From Tahibacter harae (GTDB lineage: Bacteria > Pseudomonadota > Gammaproteobacteria > Xanthomonadales > Rhodanobacteraceae): 64,000 bases of DNA. Below, one piece after another: positions 16,653 through 26,401 of this stretch. The stretch covers positions 230,838 to 294,837 of the forward strand of contig NZ_JANFQO010000006.1 in NCBI RefSeq assembly GCF_024437735.1, given 5' to 3'. Below the pieces are notes generated by a model that saw nothing but the letters and a program-made list of their open reading frames with translations, did no database searches and was not told the origin of the DNA. Position numbers and translations under genes: made by a program. The stretch's first letter is position 1; every line of letters starts with the position of its first letter.

Positions 16653-17578
16653 ACGGGGGCCTCGGGCGGCGGCGCGAGCGGCGAGGAATTCGCCAGCTCC
16701 TCGATCAGCCAGGTGCGGAACAGCTGCACCGACGGCTTGTGCGCGTGGGATTCGGGACAGACGAGATAGTAAGCGTAGAAGGCCGGTATGCGCAGCGGGA
16801 ACGGCGCGACCAGCTCGCCGCTGGCCAGGCGGCCGCCGGCCAGGGAGCTGCGCGCCAGCACCACGCCCTGGCCCTGGGCGGCGGCGCGCAGGGCCAGGTC
16901 GGTGTCGTCGTAGACCGCGCCGCCGCGCGGCTCGGTGGTGGCCACGCCGGCGGCGGCGAACCAGCGCACCCAGTCGTTGAGGCGCGACTGCTGCTTGAGC
17001 CGGATCAGCGGCAGTTCCAGCAACTGTGAGGGATGCTTCAACTTGCGCCGGGTCAGGCGCGGGCTGAGCACGGGGAAAAGCTCGTCGTCGAGCAGCTTCT
17101 CGCAGCGCAGCCCGGGCCAGGGGCCGTTGCCCCAGCGGATCGCCACGTCGACGCCGTCGTTGCGGAAATCGGCCAGGCTGATGGTGCTCTGCAGGTTGAA
17201 CTCGATCTCCGGATGACGCGCCAGGAAGCCGCCCAGGCGCCCCACCAGCCAGGCCGAGGCGAACGACGGCAGCACGCTCAGCGACAGCACGTTGCCGGAG
17301 GCTCTTTCCCTTACGCGGCTTATGGTTGCGGCGAGGTGGTCGAGCCCGTCGCGTACCCCCACGGCGAGCTGCTGGCCGGCCTCGGTGAGCCAGGTGCGGC
17401 GGCCGCTGCGCTCGAACAGTTTGAGGCCGAGTTCCTCTTCCAGCGCGCGTATCTGCTGGCTCACGGCGCCGTGAGTCAGGTGCAGCTCTTCCGCGGCGCG
17501 GCTCCAGTTCAGGTGGCGCGCGGCGCATTCGAACACGCGCAAGGTGCGCAGGGCGGGCAGGTGCTGCCAGGCGTGCAT
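16649..17578 (-). CDS. LysR-family transcriptional regulator (GcvA-like)
   Basis: 309 residues. The N-terminal winged helix is LRTLRVFECAARHLNWSRAA with LTHGAVSQQIRALEEELGLKLF, matching the GcvA/AmpR subgroup. The effector-binding domain follows (DVAIRWGNGPWPGLRCEKLL; GVVLARSSLAGGRLASGELV). Divergently transcribed from the DMT exporter gene (124 nt apart), so it most likely regulates that exporter; LysR regulators typically bind the shared intergenic region and also repress themselves. Its 3' end overlaps the rsmA start. Confidence 0.9.
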   Translation of the reverse strand: MHAWQHLPALRTLRVFECAARHLNWSRAAEELHLTHGAVSQQIRALEEELGLKLFERSGRRTWLTEAGQQLAVGVRDGLDHLAATISRVRERASGNVLSLSVLPSFASAWLVGRLGGFLARHPEIEFNLQSTISLADFRNDGVDVAIRWGNGPWPGLRCEKLLDDELFPVLSPRLTRRKLKHPSQLLELPLIRLKQQSRLNDWVRWFAAAGVATTEPRGGAVYDDTDLALRAAAQGQGVVLARSSLAGGRLASGELVAPFPLRIPAFYAYYLVCPESHAHKPSVQLFRTWLIEELANSSPLAPPPEAPV

Positions 17579-17702
17579 GTGTGAGTTCCGCTAACAGTCG
17601 GGGCGAGAAAGTATCGATTTTTTCCCGCCCCGGCCAGGCCTAGCATGACGGCCCTGTGGCGTACGCCGGCACCGTCGGCGCGCCGGCCTTTCGAGGTTTG
17701 CC

Positions 17703-18635
17703 ATGACTCCCGCAATGATGTTGCGCATGCTCGCCCTGGCGATGATCTGGGGCGGCTCCTTCCTGTTCATGCGTGTGGCCGTGCCCGAGTTCGGCACCGG
17801 CTTCACCGCCGCCGGGCGCATCGCCCTGTCGGCCCTGGTGCTGTTCGCCTTTGCCGCGGCGCAGGGGCTTTCGCTGAACTGGCGCGCGCACTGGCGCGGC
17901 TATGTCTGGCTGGGCGCGCTCAGCGCCGCCGTGCCCTTCGTGCTGTTCGCGTACATGGCCAAGCACCTGCCGGCGGGCTATTCGGCCGTGCTCAATGCGA
18001 CCGTGCCGCTGTTCGCCGTGCTGCTGGGCTGGTATCTGCAGCGCCGGCGGCCGTCCTGGTCCAAGCTGGCCGGCGTGGTGGTCGGCCTCGCCGGTGTGGT
18101 GACCATTGCGCGCTTCGGCACGGTCACCCTGACCGCGGCCACTTTCCTCGCTTTCGTTGCCGGCCTGGCCGCTGCGGCGCTGTACGCCCTGGGCGCGGCG
18201 GAGCTGCGCCGCCTGTTCAGCGGCGTGGAGCCGGTCGTGGTCGCCACAGGCAGCCAGCTCGGCGCCGCACTGCTGCTGTCGCCGCTGCTGCTGGCCAATG
18301 TGCCGCTGCAGGTACCGGCGCTGAAGCCCGGCCTGGCCCTGGTCGCGCTGGGCCTGGTCTGTACCGCCATCGCCTTCGTGGTCTATTTCCGCCTGCTCAA
18401 GGAAGCCGGCCCCGAGCGCGCAACCACGGTGACCTTCCTGGTGCCGGTGTTCGCCCAGATCTGGGGCGCGCTGTTCCTGCACGAGCCCATCACTGCGGCC
18501 AGCCTCTGCGGTCTGGGCCTGGTGCTGCTGGCGGTGATGCTGGTGTTCGAGAAGCTGCGCTGGCCGCACCGGCGCGCGCCGATCGCCGCCGCCGCGGTTG
18601 CGCTGAGCCCCTGCACCGGCCGCTGCGCAGACTGA
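17703..18635 (+). CDS. DMT/EamA-family transporter
   Basis: 310-residue inner-membrane exporter with ten predicted helices in two EamA repeats. Repeat 1 opens with LALAMIWGGSFLFMRVAVPE (the W-G-x-x-F signature); repeat 2 ends with VTFLVPVFAQIWGALFLHEP, a strongly conserved EamA phrase. Substrates in this family are amino acids, nucleotide precursors and other small metabolites; none can be assigned here. ATG 17703 has a GAGG ribosome site just upstream. Divergent from the LysR gene and convergent with pdxA. Confidence 0.93.
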   Translation: MTPAMMLRMLALAMIWGGSFLFMRVAVPEFGTGFTAAGRIALSALVLFAFAAAQGLSLNWRAHWRGYVWLGALSAAVPFVLFAYMAKHLPAGYSAVLNATVPLFAVLLGWYLQRRRPSWSKLAGVVVGLAGVVTIARFGTVTLTAATFLAFVAGLAAAALYALGAAELRRLFSGVEPVVVATGSQLGAALLLSPLLLANVPLQVPALKPGLALVALGLVCTAIAFVVYFRLLKEAGPERATTVTFLVPVFAQIWGALFLHEPITAASLCGLGLVLLAVMLVFEKLRWPHRRAPIAAAAVALSPCTGRCAD

Positions 18636-18650
18636 CGCGGACGGCGCAAG

Positions 18651-18674
18651 CCGCGGCGCAGCCCGGCGCCGCGG
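18651..18674. terminator. GC stem-loop between convergent DMT and pdxA genes
   Basis: Perfect 9-bp arms ccgcggcgc (18651-18659) and gcgccgcgg (18666-18674) with a 6-nt loop in the 67-nt gap between two convergent genes. No T-run on either side, so intrinsic termination is only possible, not shown. Confidence 0.4.
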
Positions 18675-18702
18675 CCCGGTCCGAATCCCCAATCCCGAAT
18701 CC

Positions 18703-19695
18703 CTAGTCCCGGCTCTTCACGACCAACTCCAGCGCCAGCCGCGTCGCCGCGATCAGGCTGCCGGCTTCGGCCAGGTTGCGCCCGGCCAGATCTAGGGCCG
18801 TGCCGTGGTCGACCGAGGTGCGGATGAAGGGCAGGCCCAGGGTGATGTTCACCGCCTGACCGAAGCCCAGTGCCTTGAGCACGGGCAGACCCTGGTCGTG
18901 GTACATGGCCAGTACGGCGTCGTGGCGGCCCAGCGGGCCGGGCAGGAAGGCGGTGTCGGCCGGCAGCGGGCCGGTCAGTTGCAGGCCTTCGGCGCGCAGC
19001 TGTTCCAGCGCCGGGGTGATGACGTCGATTTCCTCGCGCCCTAGGTGGCCGCCTTCGCCCGCATGCGGGTTCAGCCCCAGCACCAGGATGCGCGGCCGGG
19101 CGATGCCGAATTTGCGTTGCAGGTCGGCGTGGACGATGCGCAGGGTGGCCTGCAGGCCGTCGTGGGTGATGGCCGCGGGCACGGCGGAAAGCGGCAGGTG
19201 GGTGGTGGCCAGGGCGACGCGCAGCTCGGCCGCGGCCAGCATCATCACCACCTCGGCGCCGGCGCGCAGGGCGAAATATTCGGTATGGCCGGAGAAGGGG
19301 ATGCCGGCGTCGTTGATGATGCTTTTCTGCACCGGCGCGGTGACCACCGCGTCGAATTCGCCGGCCAGGCAGCCATCGGCGGCGCGCGCCAGGGTGGACA
19401 GCACATAGCCGGCATTGGCCCGGTCCAGTTTGCCGGCAACCACGGGCGCGGCGGCCGGGGTCGCAATCAGGCGCAGCTGGCCGCGTTCGCGCCGTTCCAG
19501 CGCGCGGCCGTCGTCGTCGCGCAGATCCAGTTTCAGGCCGCGGCTGTGCGCGGCGGCCTGGAGCAGTTCGCCGTCGCCAATCGCGATCAGGTCGGCGGCG
19601 AGGTCGGTCCGGGCCAGTTCGGCGACCAGCTCCGGTCCTATCCCGGCGGGTTCGCCCAGGGTGACGGCCAGGCGCGGCAGCGGCGAGGCCGTCAT
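18703..19695 (-). CDS. pdxA: 4-hydroxythreonine-4-phosphate dehydrogenase PdxA
   Basis: 330-residue NAD+- and metal-dependent enzyme of pyridoxal 5'-phosphate synthesis. Signatures: LAVTLGEPAGIGPEL at the N-terminus (TxGDPxGIGPE class, with Glu in place of Asp), FSGHTEYFA (metal His), GLNPHAGEGGHLGREEIDVI, the metal His in VLAMYHDQGLPVLKALGF, and the C-terminal GLPFIRTSVDHGTALDLAG. Transcribed after surA (7 nt gap), matching the conserved lptD-surA-pdxA order. Confidence 0.97.
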   Translation of the reverse strand: MTASPLPRLAVTLGEPAGIGPELVAELARTDLAADLIAIGDGELLQAAAHSRGLKLDLRDDDGRALERRERGQLRLIATPAAAPVVAGKLDRANAGYVLSTLARAADGCLAGEFDAVVTAPVQKSIINDAGIPFSGHTEYFALRAGAEVVMMLAAAELRVALATTHLPLSAVPAAITHDGLQATLRIVHADLQRKFGIARPRILVLGLNPHAGEGGHLGREEIDVITPALEQLRAEGLQLTGPLPADTAFLPGPLGRHDAVLAMYHDQGLPVLKALGFGQAVNITLGLPFIRTSVDHGTALDLAGRNLAEAGSLIAATRLALELVVKSRD

Positions 19696-19702
19696 GGGTG
19701 GA

Positions 19703-21097
19703 TCAGCCGCCGTTGCTGGCGGCCGTGGTGGGCTCGCCCTTGCTGTCGAAGCCGGCCAGGCGGTATTCGATGAAGGCTTCGGCCTTGAGCTGGCGCATCA
19801 GGTTCTCGAAATCGTCCTCGGCCTTGCGCTGCTGGATGGCTTCGCGCGCCTGTTCGCGGCGGGCTTCGTCGGTGCGGTCCAGCTCGCGCATGCCCAGGCG
19901 CTTGACGAAGTGGTAGCCGGCGTTGCTGCGGAAGGGCTGGCTGAGTTCGCCATCCTTGAGGCCGGAGATCACCTCGCCGACCTGCGGGCCGTAGGTGCCG
20001 ATCGGGAACCAGCCCATGTCGCCGCCGTTGTTGGCGCTGGTGTTGTCCTCGGAATGGGCCTTGGCCAGGGCGGCGAAGTCGGCGCCGTTCTCGATCTGGC
20101 GGCGCAGGTCGTTGATCTTCTTCTCCGCGTCGGCGGCGCTGACCAGCTCGGTAATCTTGATCATCATGTGCTGGGCGTGGAACTCGGTCACCAGCTGCTT
20201 GCCCTGCTCGCGCTGGTCGATCAGCTTGATGATGTGGAAGCCGCTGGCGCCGCGCACGGCCGGCGAGACCTGGCCCACGCTCATGCCCTGCAGCAGGTCG
20301 GAGAACATTTCCGGCACCTGGTCGTGGCGGCGCCAGCCCAGGTCGCCGCCCTGCAGCGCGTCCTGGGCGTCGGAGGAACGCATCGCCGCGGCGGCGAAGT
20401 CCAGCCCGCCGTCGATGTCCTTGCGCACTTTCTCGGCCTTCTCGCGGGCGGCCTGGATCTGCTCGGCGCTGGCGCCGTCGGGCACGCCGACCAGGATATG
20501 GGCCAGGTGCACTTCGCCGGTCTTGAGGCTGTTGCTGGCCAGCAGAATGTCGATCTCCGCATCGCTGACCTGGGCCTGCTGGGCGACGCGCTGGCGCAGG
20601 CGCTGGGTGATCATTTCATCGCGCAGGTTGCTGCGGAATTCCTCGTAGCTCATGCCGTCGCGGGCAATGGCGCTGCGCAGCTGCTCGGTGTCCATGTTGT
20701 TGGCGCGGGCCACGTTGCCCACGGCCTGGTCCAGTTCGATGTCGCTGACGCGCACGCCGGTCTGGCTGGCCTTGGCCACCTGCAGGCGCAGCATGATCAG
20801 GCGGTCCAGCACCTGGCGGCGCAGGATGTCCAGCGGCGGCAGCTGCTGCGGATTGCGCTGGTACTGGGCGCGGATCTGGTTGACGGCGCGGTCCAGCTCG
20901 CTGGCCAGGACCACGTCCTCGTCGACGATGGCGACGATGCGGTCCAGCGCACCGGCGCCGCCGGCGCTGCTGGCGTCCTGGCCGGCGGCCGACGGGCGTT
21001 CCTGGGTGGCCGGCGGGTTCAGGAATTGCGCCTGCGCCGGTGCGACGGCGGCGGACAGGGACACCAACAGGGCAAACGCGAGCGCAGGCTTGTTCAT
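19703..21097 (-). CDS. surA: Periplasmic chaperone/peptidyl-prolyl isomerase SurA
   Basis: 464 residues: a signal peptide (MNKPALAFALLVSLSAAVAPAQAQ without its last residues forms the export signal), an N-terminal chaperone helix domain (LDRIVAIVDEDVVLASELDR), and two parvulin domains (first from about 185, HLAHILVGVPDG to ASGFHIIKLID; second from about 295, AQHMMIKITELV to NAGYHFVKRLG). SurA escorts outer-membrane beta-barrel precursors, including its neighbour LptD, to the Bam complex. Length and domain order match the family. Confidence 0.96.
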   Translation of the reverse strand: MNKPALAFALLVSLSAAVAPAQAQFLNPPATQERPSAAGQDASSAGGAGALDRIVAIVDEDVVLASELDRAVNQIRAQYQRNPQQLPPLDILRRQVLDRLIMLRLQVAKASQTGVRVSDIELDQAVGNVARANNMDTEQLRSAIARDGMSYEEFRSNLRDEMITQRLRQRVAQQAQVSDAEIDILLASNSLKTGEVHLAHILVGVPDGASAEQIQAAREKAEKVRKDIDGGLDFAAAAMRSSDAQDALQGGDLGWRRHDQVPEMFSDLLQGMSVGQVSPAVRGASGFHIIKLIDQREQGKQLVTEFHAQHMMIKITELVSAADAEKKINDLRRQIENGADFAALAKAHSEDNTSANNGGDMGWFPIGTYGPQVGEVISGLKDGELSQPFRSNAGYHFVKRLGMRELDRTDEARREQAREAIQQRKAEDDFENLMRQLKAEAFIEYRLAGFDSKGEPTTAASNGG

Positions 21098-21213
21098 TGC
21101 AGGTCCGTGAAAAACTGGGGGATTTCCGCGGGCCGGAAGCGGCGCCGCGGTCGGGGCGAGGAGTGTGCACCGCGCCCCGGACTGGCGCCTGAACAGGTCA
21201 GGCGCCGCCTTGC

Positions 21214-23517
21214 TTACTGATAGCCGAGGATACCACGGCGCAGGAAATCGCCGGTTTTCTGGCCGATGGAGCCTATGCCCTTGAGTTCCATCTCGAAGTA
21301 CAGCGCATCGTTGGCCTTGCCGAAGGCGTTGCGCAGGTAGTGGCGGGCGAGTACGCGCCAGATCACGCAGCAGGAATCGCGCTCCACGCCGATCAGCGAC
21401 TCCAGCGACTTGTCATCGCGCAGCGAGTAGTTCCAGCGCCCGATCAGGCGCCAGCGGTCGTTCAGCGGGATCAGGGCCGAGATATCGGTCTGCTCCAGGA
21501 AATCGCGCCGGTAGCGGTAGGACAGGTTGAGCACGCCGTCGCCGAGGAAACGGTGCTGCAGGCTGACCGCGGAAAGATCGGTCTGGTCGGTGTTCGGGTT
21601 CCACTGGTCGGCCAGCTTCAGGCGCCAGCGGTCGCTGAGGTGGATGTCGAACTCGGCCACGTAGGCCGAGCCGGCGTAGCTGGTCGGCGGCGTGCCGGGC
21701 AGGTGTACGCGCTGGTCGTCGTAGTAGCGGATCCGGCCCAGGCTGGCCGACAGGCGTTCCGCGCCGGTCTCGCTTTCGAGCAGGCGGCTGGTCACGGCGA
21801 AGGTCAGGTTGTTCGCGTCCATCTGGCGGTCGGCGCCAGTGAAGCGGTTGGTCGAGAACATCTGCGGGAAGTCGAACGTCAGCGGCTGGGTATCGAAGAC
21901 CGGCAGATCGTCCTGGTCGCGGTAGGGCACGCGCAGGTAGTACAGGCGCGGTTCCAGCGTATGCGTATACGACTTGCCGAACAGGGCGGCATCGCGTTCG
22001 AAGATGAGGCCCATGTCGAGGCTGCCGATGGGCACGGTGCGGCTGGGCGAGGCGTTGATCTCGCGGCCGTTGGCCAGGCGTGTCTCCACGTCGTAGCGCG
22101 TGTGGCGCACGCCGATCTCCGGCCGCAGGAACCAGGCGGCACCTTCCAGCGGCAGGCTCAGGTACGGGTACAGGTCCAGGCGCTGGCCCTCGGTGGGGCA
22201 GTTGCGCTGGCCGGCGGCGTCGCGCCAGCAGTCCTTGTCGAAGGCGACGAATTCGGACTTCACCCCGCCGCGCAGGCTGCCGGCCAGGCCGACGTCGGCC
22301 TCGAAGGTGGCGCGCGGCAGGCGGCGGTAGGGCTCGAACTGGTCGGGGAAGGTCGGGTCGGTGATCTGGTACTGGTCGGCGCCGAAGCTCGCGCTCCAGC
22401 CGCGGCCGCGGCCGTTGAGGTAGGCGCTGGAGGGCAGCAGGCTGGTGGCGATGGAGGAGAGGCTGTCGCCGAAATCCTCGAAATAGCGCTTGTCCGACAC
22501 GCCGTTGACGTTGGCGATGAAATTCCAGTTGGCCGACAGCGCGCTGAAATTGTCCCAGTGCCACTGGCCGCGCTCGCGGTCGGCGCGGCGGTCGTGCGGC
22601 ATCCAGGCGCCGTCGATCTGGCCGCGGCTGGAATCGGTGAGGTAGCGGAATTCGCCGCCGGCCATGAAGCCGCGCTGGGTGACCAGGCGCGGGTACAGCG
22701 TGGCGTCGTAGTTCTCGGCCAGGTTCAGGTAGTACGGCAGGGTCAGGTCCAGACCGCTGTTGCCGTTGAAGCCGAAGCTGGGATACAGGAAACCGCTCTG
22801 GCGCCGGTCGTCGAGGGGGAAGCGCGCATACGGCAGCCACAGGATCGGCACGTCGCCGACGCGCAGGGTGACGTCATGGCCGCGGCCCACGCCTTCGGCC
22901 TGGTCCAGGGCGAGATCGCCGGCGCGGATCTCCCAGCTGAGCTGGTCCGGATCGCAGGTGGAGAAGCTCACCGCGTTCATGCGCGCGTGGTCTTCGTCGA
23001 TGAGTTCGGCCCGGCCGGCCTTGCCGTTGCCGCGCGCATTGAGCATCTGGAAGCGCACGCCGTCGAGCACGGCCGTGTTCGGGGTGGTCTTGCCTTCGCC
23101 CTTGTCGGCCGACAGCAGCATGCCGCGGTCCTGGTAGCGCACATTGCCTTCGGCCAGCCAGGCGGTGGTCTCGGTCCAGTAGGTCAGGCGGTCGGATTGG
23201 ATCAGCTGGTCCAGGCGCTGGATGCGCGCCTTGCCGTCGAGCACGTACTTGCTGGTGTCGGCGGACTGGAAGCGTTCGGCGCTGAAATCGGTCTCGGCTT
23301 CCTCGCGCACGCCCTCCTTCGGCAGCCCCGGCACATAGATGCCGAGCAGGGCGCTGGGCTTGCACAGGCTGAAATCATCGGATTTGCGCGGGCATTGGCT
23401 GCTGCCCGGCAGGCAGGCGGCCGGATTGGCTGCGTAGGCGCCGACGCCGTACAGACACAGGACAGTGGCCTGGGCCAGCAGGCTCAGGCGGGGAATACGC
23501 GAAAGTTGGCGCGGCAC
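21214..23517 (-). CDS. lptD: LPS-assembly outer membrane protein LptD
   Basis: Outer-membrane barrel that inserts lipopolysaccharide at the cell surface together with LptE. GTG at 23517 gives a proper signal peptide ([20 protein letters not shown]... to AYA) and 767 residues; an in-frame ATG at 23637 would bury it and reach into the divergent promoter region. The periplasmic N-terminal jellyroll is seen in [20 protein letters not shown], and the barrel has the LptD block [20 protein letters not shown]. Cysteine pairs needed for the LptD disulfides are present: N-terminal CLPGSSQC and the C-terminal adjacent pair in [10 protein letters not shown]. Confidence 0.95.
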   Translation of the reverse strand: MPRQLSRIPRLSLLAQATVLCLYGVGAYAANPAACLPGSSQCPRKSDDFSLCKPSALLGIYVPGLPKEGVREEAETDFSAERFQSADTSKYVLDGKARIQRLDQLIQSDRLTYWTETTAWLAEGNVRYQDRGMLLSADKGEGKTTPNTAVLDGVRFQMLNARGNGKAGRAELIDEDHARMNAVSFSTCDPDQLSWEIRAGDLALDQAEGVGRGHDVTLRVGDVPILWLPYARFPLDDRRQSGFLYPSFGFNGNSGLDLTLPYYLNLAENYDATLYPRLVTQRGFMAGGEFRYLTDSSRGQIDGAWMPHDRRADRERGQWHWDNFSALSANWNFIANVNGVSDKRYFEDFGDSLSSIATSLLPSSAYLNGRGRGWSASFGADQYQITDPTFPDQFEPYRRLPRATFEADVGLAGSLRGGVKSEFVAFDKDCWRDAAGQRNCPTEGQRLDLYPYLSLPLEGAAWFLRPEIGVRHTRYDVETRLANGREINASPSRTVPIGSLDMGLIFERDAALFGKSYTHTLEPRLYYLRVPYRDQDDLPVFDTQPLTFDFPQMFSTNRFTGADRQMDANNLTFAVTSRLLESETGAERLSASLGRIRYYDDQRVHLPGTPPTSYAGSAYVAEFDIHLSDRWRLKLADQWNPNTDQTDLSAVSLQHRFLGDGVLNLSYRYRRDFLEQTDISALIPLNDRWRLIGRWNYSLRDDKSLESLIGVERDSCCVIWRVLARHYLRNAFGKANDALYFEMELKGIGSIGQKTGDFLRRGILGYQ

Positions 23518-23648
23518 GGGCGGGTCTTTGGCAGACGTCGAGGCGCGTAAGATGCCCGAAACGCAGCCGCGGCAGCAATCCGCGCCGGTACAAGTGCTTG
23601 ATTCGTTCACGCTTGCGCCGGTCCGGCCAGCCCCCATCTGGAGCCACC

Positions 23649-24044
23649 ATGAATACGCGAATCGAAAAGACCGACGCCCAGTGGCGCGAGGAACTCACCC
23701 CCGAGCAGTACGCCATCTGCCGCTGCTCGGCCACCGAACGGGCCTTCACCGGCAAGTACTGGGACCACCACGCCGACGGCACCTACCACTGCGCCGCCTG
23801 CCAGGCCGCGCTGTTCGGCTCGGACGCCAAGTACGATTCCGGCAGCGGCTGGCCCAGCTACTTCCGCCCGCTGGTGCCGGGCGTGGTCAGCGAGCATGCC
23901 GACGAAAGCCACGGCATGCGCCGGGTCGAGGTGCGCTGCGCGCGCTGCGACTCGCATCTGGGCCATGTCTTCCCGGACGGCCCGCGCCCCACCGGCCTGC
24001 GCTACTGCATCAATTCGGCTGCGCTGGAGTTCAAGGACGCCTGA
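23649..24044 (+). CDS. msrB: Peptide-methionine (R)-S-oxide reductase MsrB
   Basis: 131-residue repair enzyme that reduces methionine-R-sulfoxide. Zinc-binding pairs Cys48/Cys51 (CAAC) and Cys97/Cys100 (CARC), substrate-pocket SGSGWPSY (residues 64-71) and the catalytic Cys120 in [10 protein letters not shown] are all present. ATG 23649 gives the usual N-terminus. Divergent from lptD. The A-run just after its stop belongs to the terminator of the opposite-strand gene. Confidence 0.97.
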   Translation: MNTRIEKTDAQWREELTPEQYAICRCSATERAFTGKYWDHHADGTYHCAACQAALFGSDAKYDSGSGWPSYFRPLVPGVVSEHADESHGMRRVEVRCARCDSHLGHVFPDGPRPTGLRYCINSAALEFKDA

Positions 24045-24075
24045 AAAAACGCCGCCCGGGCCAGGCCCGGGCGGC
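24044..24075 (-). terminator. Intrinsic terminator of the 24104-24811 gene
   Basis: On the minus strand a perfect 12-bp GC stem (24051-24062 pairing with 24064-24075, single-base loop at 24063, in practice a 10-bp stem with a 5-nt loop) is followed directly by six Ts (24049-24044). It starts 29 nt beyond the stop codon. Confidence 0.85.
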
Positions 24076-24103
24076 GCGGCGTCGGCCGGAACGGGGCGGC
24101 TTT

Positions 24104-24811
24104 TCAGCAGCCCTGCGTGATCGGCGTCAGCGAGCAGATATCCAGCGACAGCACGTTGTCCTCGTTGGCCGTGCGGAAAATGATGTCGTCGGTGACCAGG
24201 GCCGGCACGGTGGCGTAGCCGACTTCGGCGATGGCCGGGTTGATGCGGAACTTGATCTGGTTGTTGCCGGCCTGCGGCGCGGTGGCGGTGACCGGGATCA
24301 GGAATTCCAGCCACACGCCCTGGAACGAGCGCCAGGCGCCGCCCTCGGCGGTATTGAGCGGCGCGCGTATGGCATAGCCTTCCAGGCCCTGGCTCAGCTG
24401 CTGCGGGCAGCCGTAGCCCGAGTCGTTGGCCAGGTTGATCAGGCGCGGGCCGTTGGGCACGCGGGCGAAGCAGAACACCGGATTGCCGGCCGAGATCGCC
24501 GGCTGCATGCCCTGCGGCAGCAGCAGTTCCAGGCCGATCACGCTGCCGCCGCAGGGATTGCCGGGATGGCTGATGATGAGGTGGGTGTAGAACACCTCGC
24601 CTATGGCCGGGGTCTTGTCCGGCGGCATGTAGCTGAAGCCGGCGTAGGCCTGCACCCGCGTCTGCACCACCGAGAACGGTGGGCAGGAGAGCATGTCGTT
24701 GTCGATGCTGGTGAATACGCCGTCGAACCACTTCAGCTGCAGTGCCTCGGCGGGACGGCTGGCGGCCAGGGTGAAGATCAGGGCGACCAGGCCCAGCAAC
24801 ACGCGATGCAT
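24104..24811 (-). CDS. Secreted protein of unknown function
   Basis: 235 residues with a clear signal peptide (MHRVLLGLVALIFTLAASRPAEA). The mature part is beta-rich with six or more cysteines (for example LSCPPF, HPGNPCGGS, VFCFARV, YGCPQQL, DICSLTPITQGC), suggesting a disulfide-stabilised periplasmic or extracellular protein. I do not recognise a family. A ribosome site (GAGGA) precedes ATG 24811 and a strong terminator follows, so it is a single-gene transcript. It lacks the LFxDGFE tail seen on other exported proteins of this window. Confidence 0.8.
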   Translation of the reverse strand: MHRVLLGLVALIFTLAASRPAEALQLKWFDGVFTSIDNDMLSCPPFSVVQTRVQAYAGFSYMPPDKTPAIGEVFYTHLIISHPGNPCGGSVIGLELLLPQGMQPAISAGNPVFCFARVPNGPRLINLANDSGYGCPQQLSQGLEGYAIRAPLNTAEGGAWRSFQGVWLEFLIPVTATAPQAGNNQIKFRINPAIAEVGYATVPALVTDDIIFRTANEDNVLSLDICSLTPITQGC

Positions 24812-24893
24812 GACAGATTCCTCGTGACGGCCCGCGGCAATGCGGGTTCGTCACCGAGGACGCGGATGCAGCGGAAAAACTGTCAGCGTCTGG

Positions 24894-25817
24894 TCATTCC
24901 AGCAACGCCGACACATGCGCCTGTACCGACTGGCGCAGCGCGGTCAGGCTGTAGCCGCCCTCCAGGCTGGACACTACGCGGCCCTGGGCGTGGCGCCGCG
25001 CCAGGGCGACCAGTTCATGGGTGACCCAGGCATAGTCCTCGGCATCGAGGTTGAGATTGGCCAGCGGATCCAGTCGGTGCGCGTCGAAGCCGGCGGAGAT
25101 CAGCAGCAGCTGCGGCGCGAACGCATCGAGCGCCGGCAGCACGCGCTCGCGGTAGGCAGCGCGGAATTCGCCGCCGCCGCCGCCAGCCGGCAGCGGTTCA
25201 TTGACGATGTTGCCGACGCCGGTCTCGCGGCGCTGGCCGGTGCCCGGGTACAGCGGCATCTCGTGGGTGGAGGCGTACATCACCCGCGCATCGGCGGCGA
25301 AGATGTCCTGGGTGCCGTTGCCGTGGTGCACGTCGAAATCGACGATGGCGACGCGCTCGATACCGCGCGCCAGCGCCTGCGCCGCGCCGACGGCGACATT
25401 GTTGAACAGGCAGAAGCCCATGGCCTGCGCATGCGTGGCGTGGTGGCCGGGTGGGCGTACCGCGCAGAAGGCGCGGCTGTGGCGCGCGTCCAGCGCGCCG
25501 TCCACCGCGGCGCAGACGGCTCCTGCGGCGCGCAGCGCGGCCTGCAGCGAGCCGGCGCTCATCACTGTATCGGGGTCGATGCGTACTTCCTCGTCCCCGG
25601 TCGGCGCCTGGTCGAAGATGCTGGCGATCTGGCCGGGGCTGTGCGCGCGGGCGAGCTGCTCGCGCGTGGCCAGCGGCGCCTCGATGCGGTCGAGCAGGGC
25701 GTAGCGGTCGTGATCCAGCGCCTGCAGCACCGCGCGCAGGCGTGCCGGCGATTCGGGATGGCCGGCGCCGGGCTCATGCAGCAGGCAGCTGGCGTGGGTA
25801 TACAGGGCGAGATGCAT
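24894..25817 (-). CDS. Histone deacetylase-like amidohydrolase
   Basis: 307-residue class II HDAC/acetoin-utilisation/acetylpolyamine-amidohydrolase fold enzyme. Zn and charge-relay motifs: HPESPARL (residues 20-27), RPPGHHATH (121-129, catalytic His125-His126), VDFDVHHGNGTQDIF (159-173; metal ligands Asp162 and His164) and SAGFDAH (241-247, Asp245). Bacterial members deacetylate small amides or acetyl-lysine; the substrate is unknown. Cytosolic. Downstream of the cobalamin adenosyltransferase gene on the same strand with a 15-nt gap, hence probably the same transcript. Confidence 0.94.
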   Translation of the reverse strand: MHLALYTHASCLLHEPGAGHPESPARLRAVLQALDHDRYALLDRIEAPLATREQLARAHSPGQIASIFDQAPTGDEEVRIDPDTVMSAGSLQAALRAAGAVCAAVDGALDARHSRAFCAVRPPGHHATHAQAMGFCLFNNVAVGAAQALARGIERVAIVDFDVHHGNGTQDIFAADARVMYASTHEMPLYPGTGQRRETGVGNIVNEPLPAGGGGGEFRAAYRERVLPALDAFAPQLLLISAGFDAHRLDPLANLNLDAEDYAWVTHELVALARRHAQGRVVSSLEGGYSLTALRQSVQAHVSALLE

Positions 25818-25832
25818 GGCGGCGGTGCGGCT

Positions 25833-26399
25833 TCAGGCGCCGGCGGGTTTCTTGCGCCGCTCGTGCTGCCACAGCACCTCGCCGTGGCCGCTGGCGCGGG
25901 CCAGCACGCGGGCCAGCACGAACAGCAGGTCGGACAGGCGGTTGAGATAGCGCGTCGCTTCGGGCCGCACCGTTTCCAGCTGCGCCAGGGTGACCACTTC
26001 GCGTTCGGCGCGGCGGCACACCGTGCGTGCCAGATGACAGGTCGACGCGGCGATGCCGCCGCCGGGCAGGATGAAATCCTTCAGCGGCGGCAGCTCCGCA
26101 TTGAAGCCGTCGAGCACGTCTTCCAGGCGCTGGATGTCTGCATCGAACACCATGGCCATGCCGGGAATGCACAGCTCGCCGCCCAGATCGAACAGATCAT
26201 GCTGCACCTGGGTCAGCGCTTCGCGCATGGCCTCGGGCACCTCGTGCGAGAGCAGCATGCCCAGCACGCTGTTGAGTTCGTCCACGGTGCCGTAGGCGGT
26301 GACCCGGGCCGAGTCCTTGCGCACGCGCGAACCGTCGCCCAGGCCGGTGCTGCCGTCGTCGCCGGTGCGGGTGTAGATCTTGGAAAGTCGGTTGCCCAT
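25833..26399 (-). CDS. Cob(I)alamin adenosyltransferase, PduO type
   Basis: 188-residue ATP:corrinoid adenosyltransferase that makes the 5'-deoxyadenosyl form of B12. The ATP-binding N-terminal motif is KIYTRTGDDGSTGLGDGSRV (residues 7-26), then AYGTVDELNSVLGML, and the second conserved helix RTVCRRAERE with LNRLSDLLFVLARVLAR. Sits between the cobC-like/cobS pair upstream and the deacetylase gene downstream. An unusually A/T-rich promoter-like stretch precedes it (26405-26440), suggesting its own transcription start. Confidence 0.95.
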   Translation of the reverse strand: MGNRLSKIYTRTGDDGSTGLGDGSRVRKDSARVTAYGTVDELNSVLGMLLSHEVPEAMREALTQVQHDLFDLGGELCIPGMAMVFDADIQRLEDVLDGFNAELPPLKDFILPGGGIAASTCHLARTVCRRAEREVVTLAQLETVRPEATRYLNRLSDLLFVLARVLARASGHGEVLWQHERRKKPAGA

Positions 26400-26401
26400 G
26401 T

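Noticed and set aside
21340..23550. A 736-codon plus-strand open frame antisense to lptD
   Set aside because: Val/Ala/Gln/Arg-rich shadow; lptD on the other strand has signal peptide, barrel blocks and conserved cysteines.
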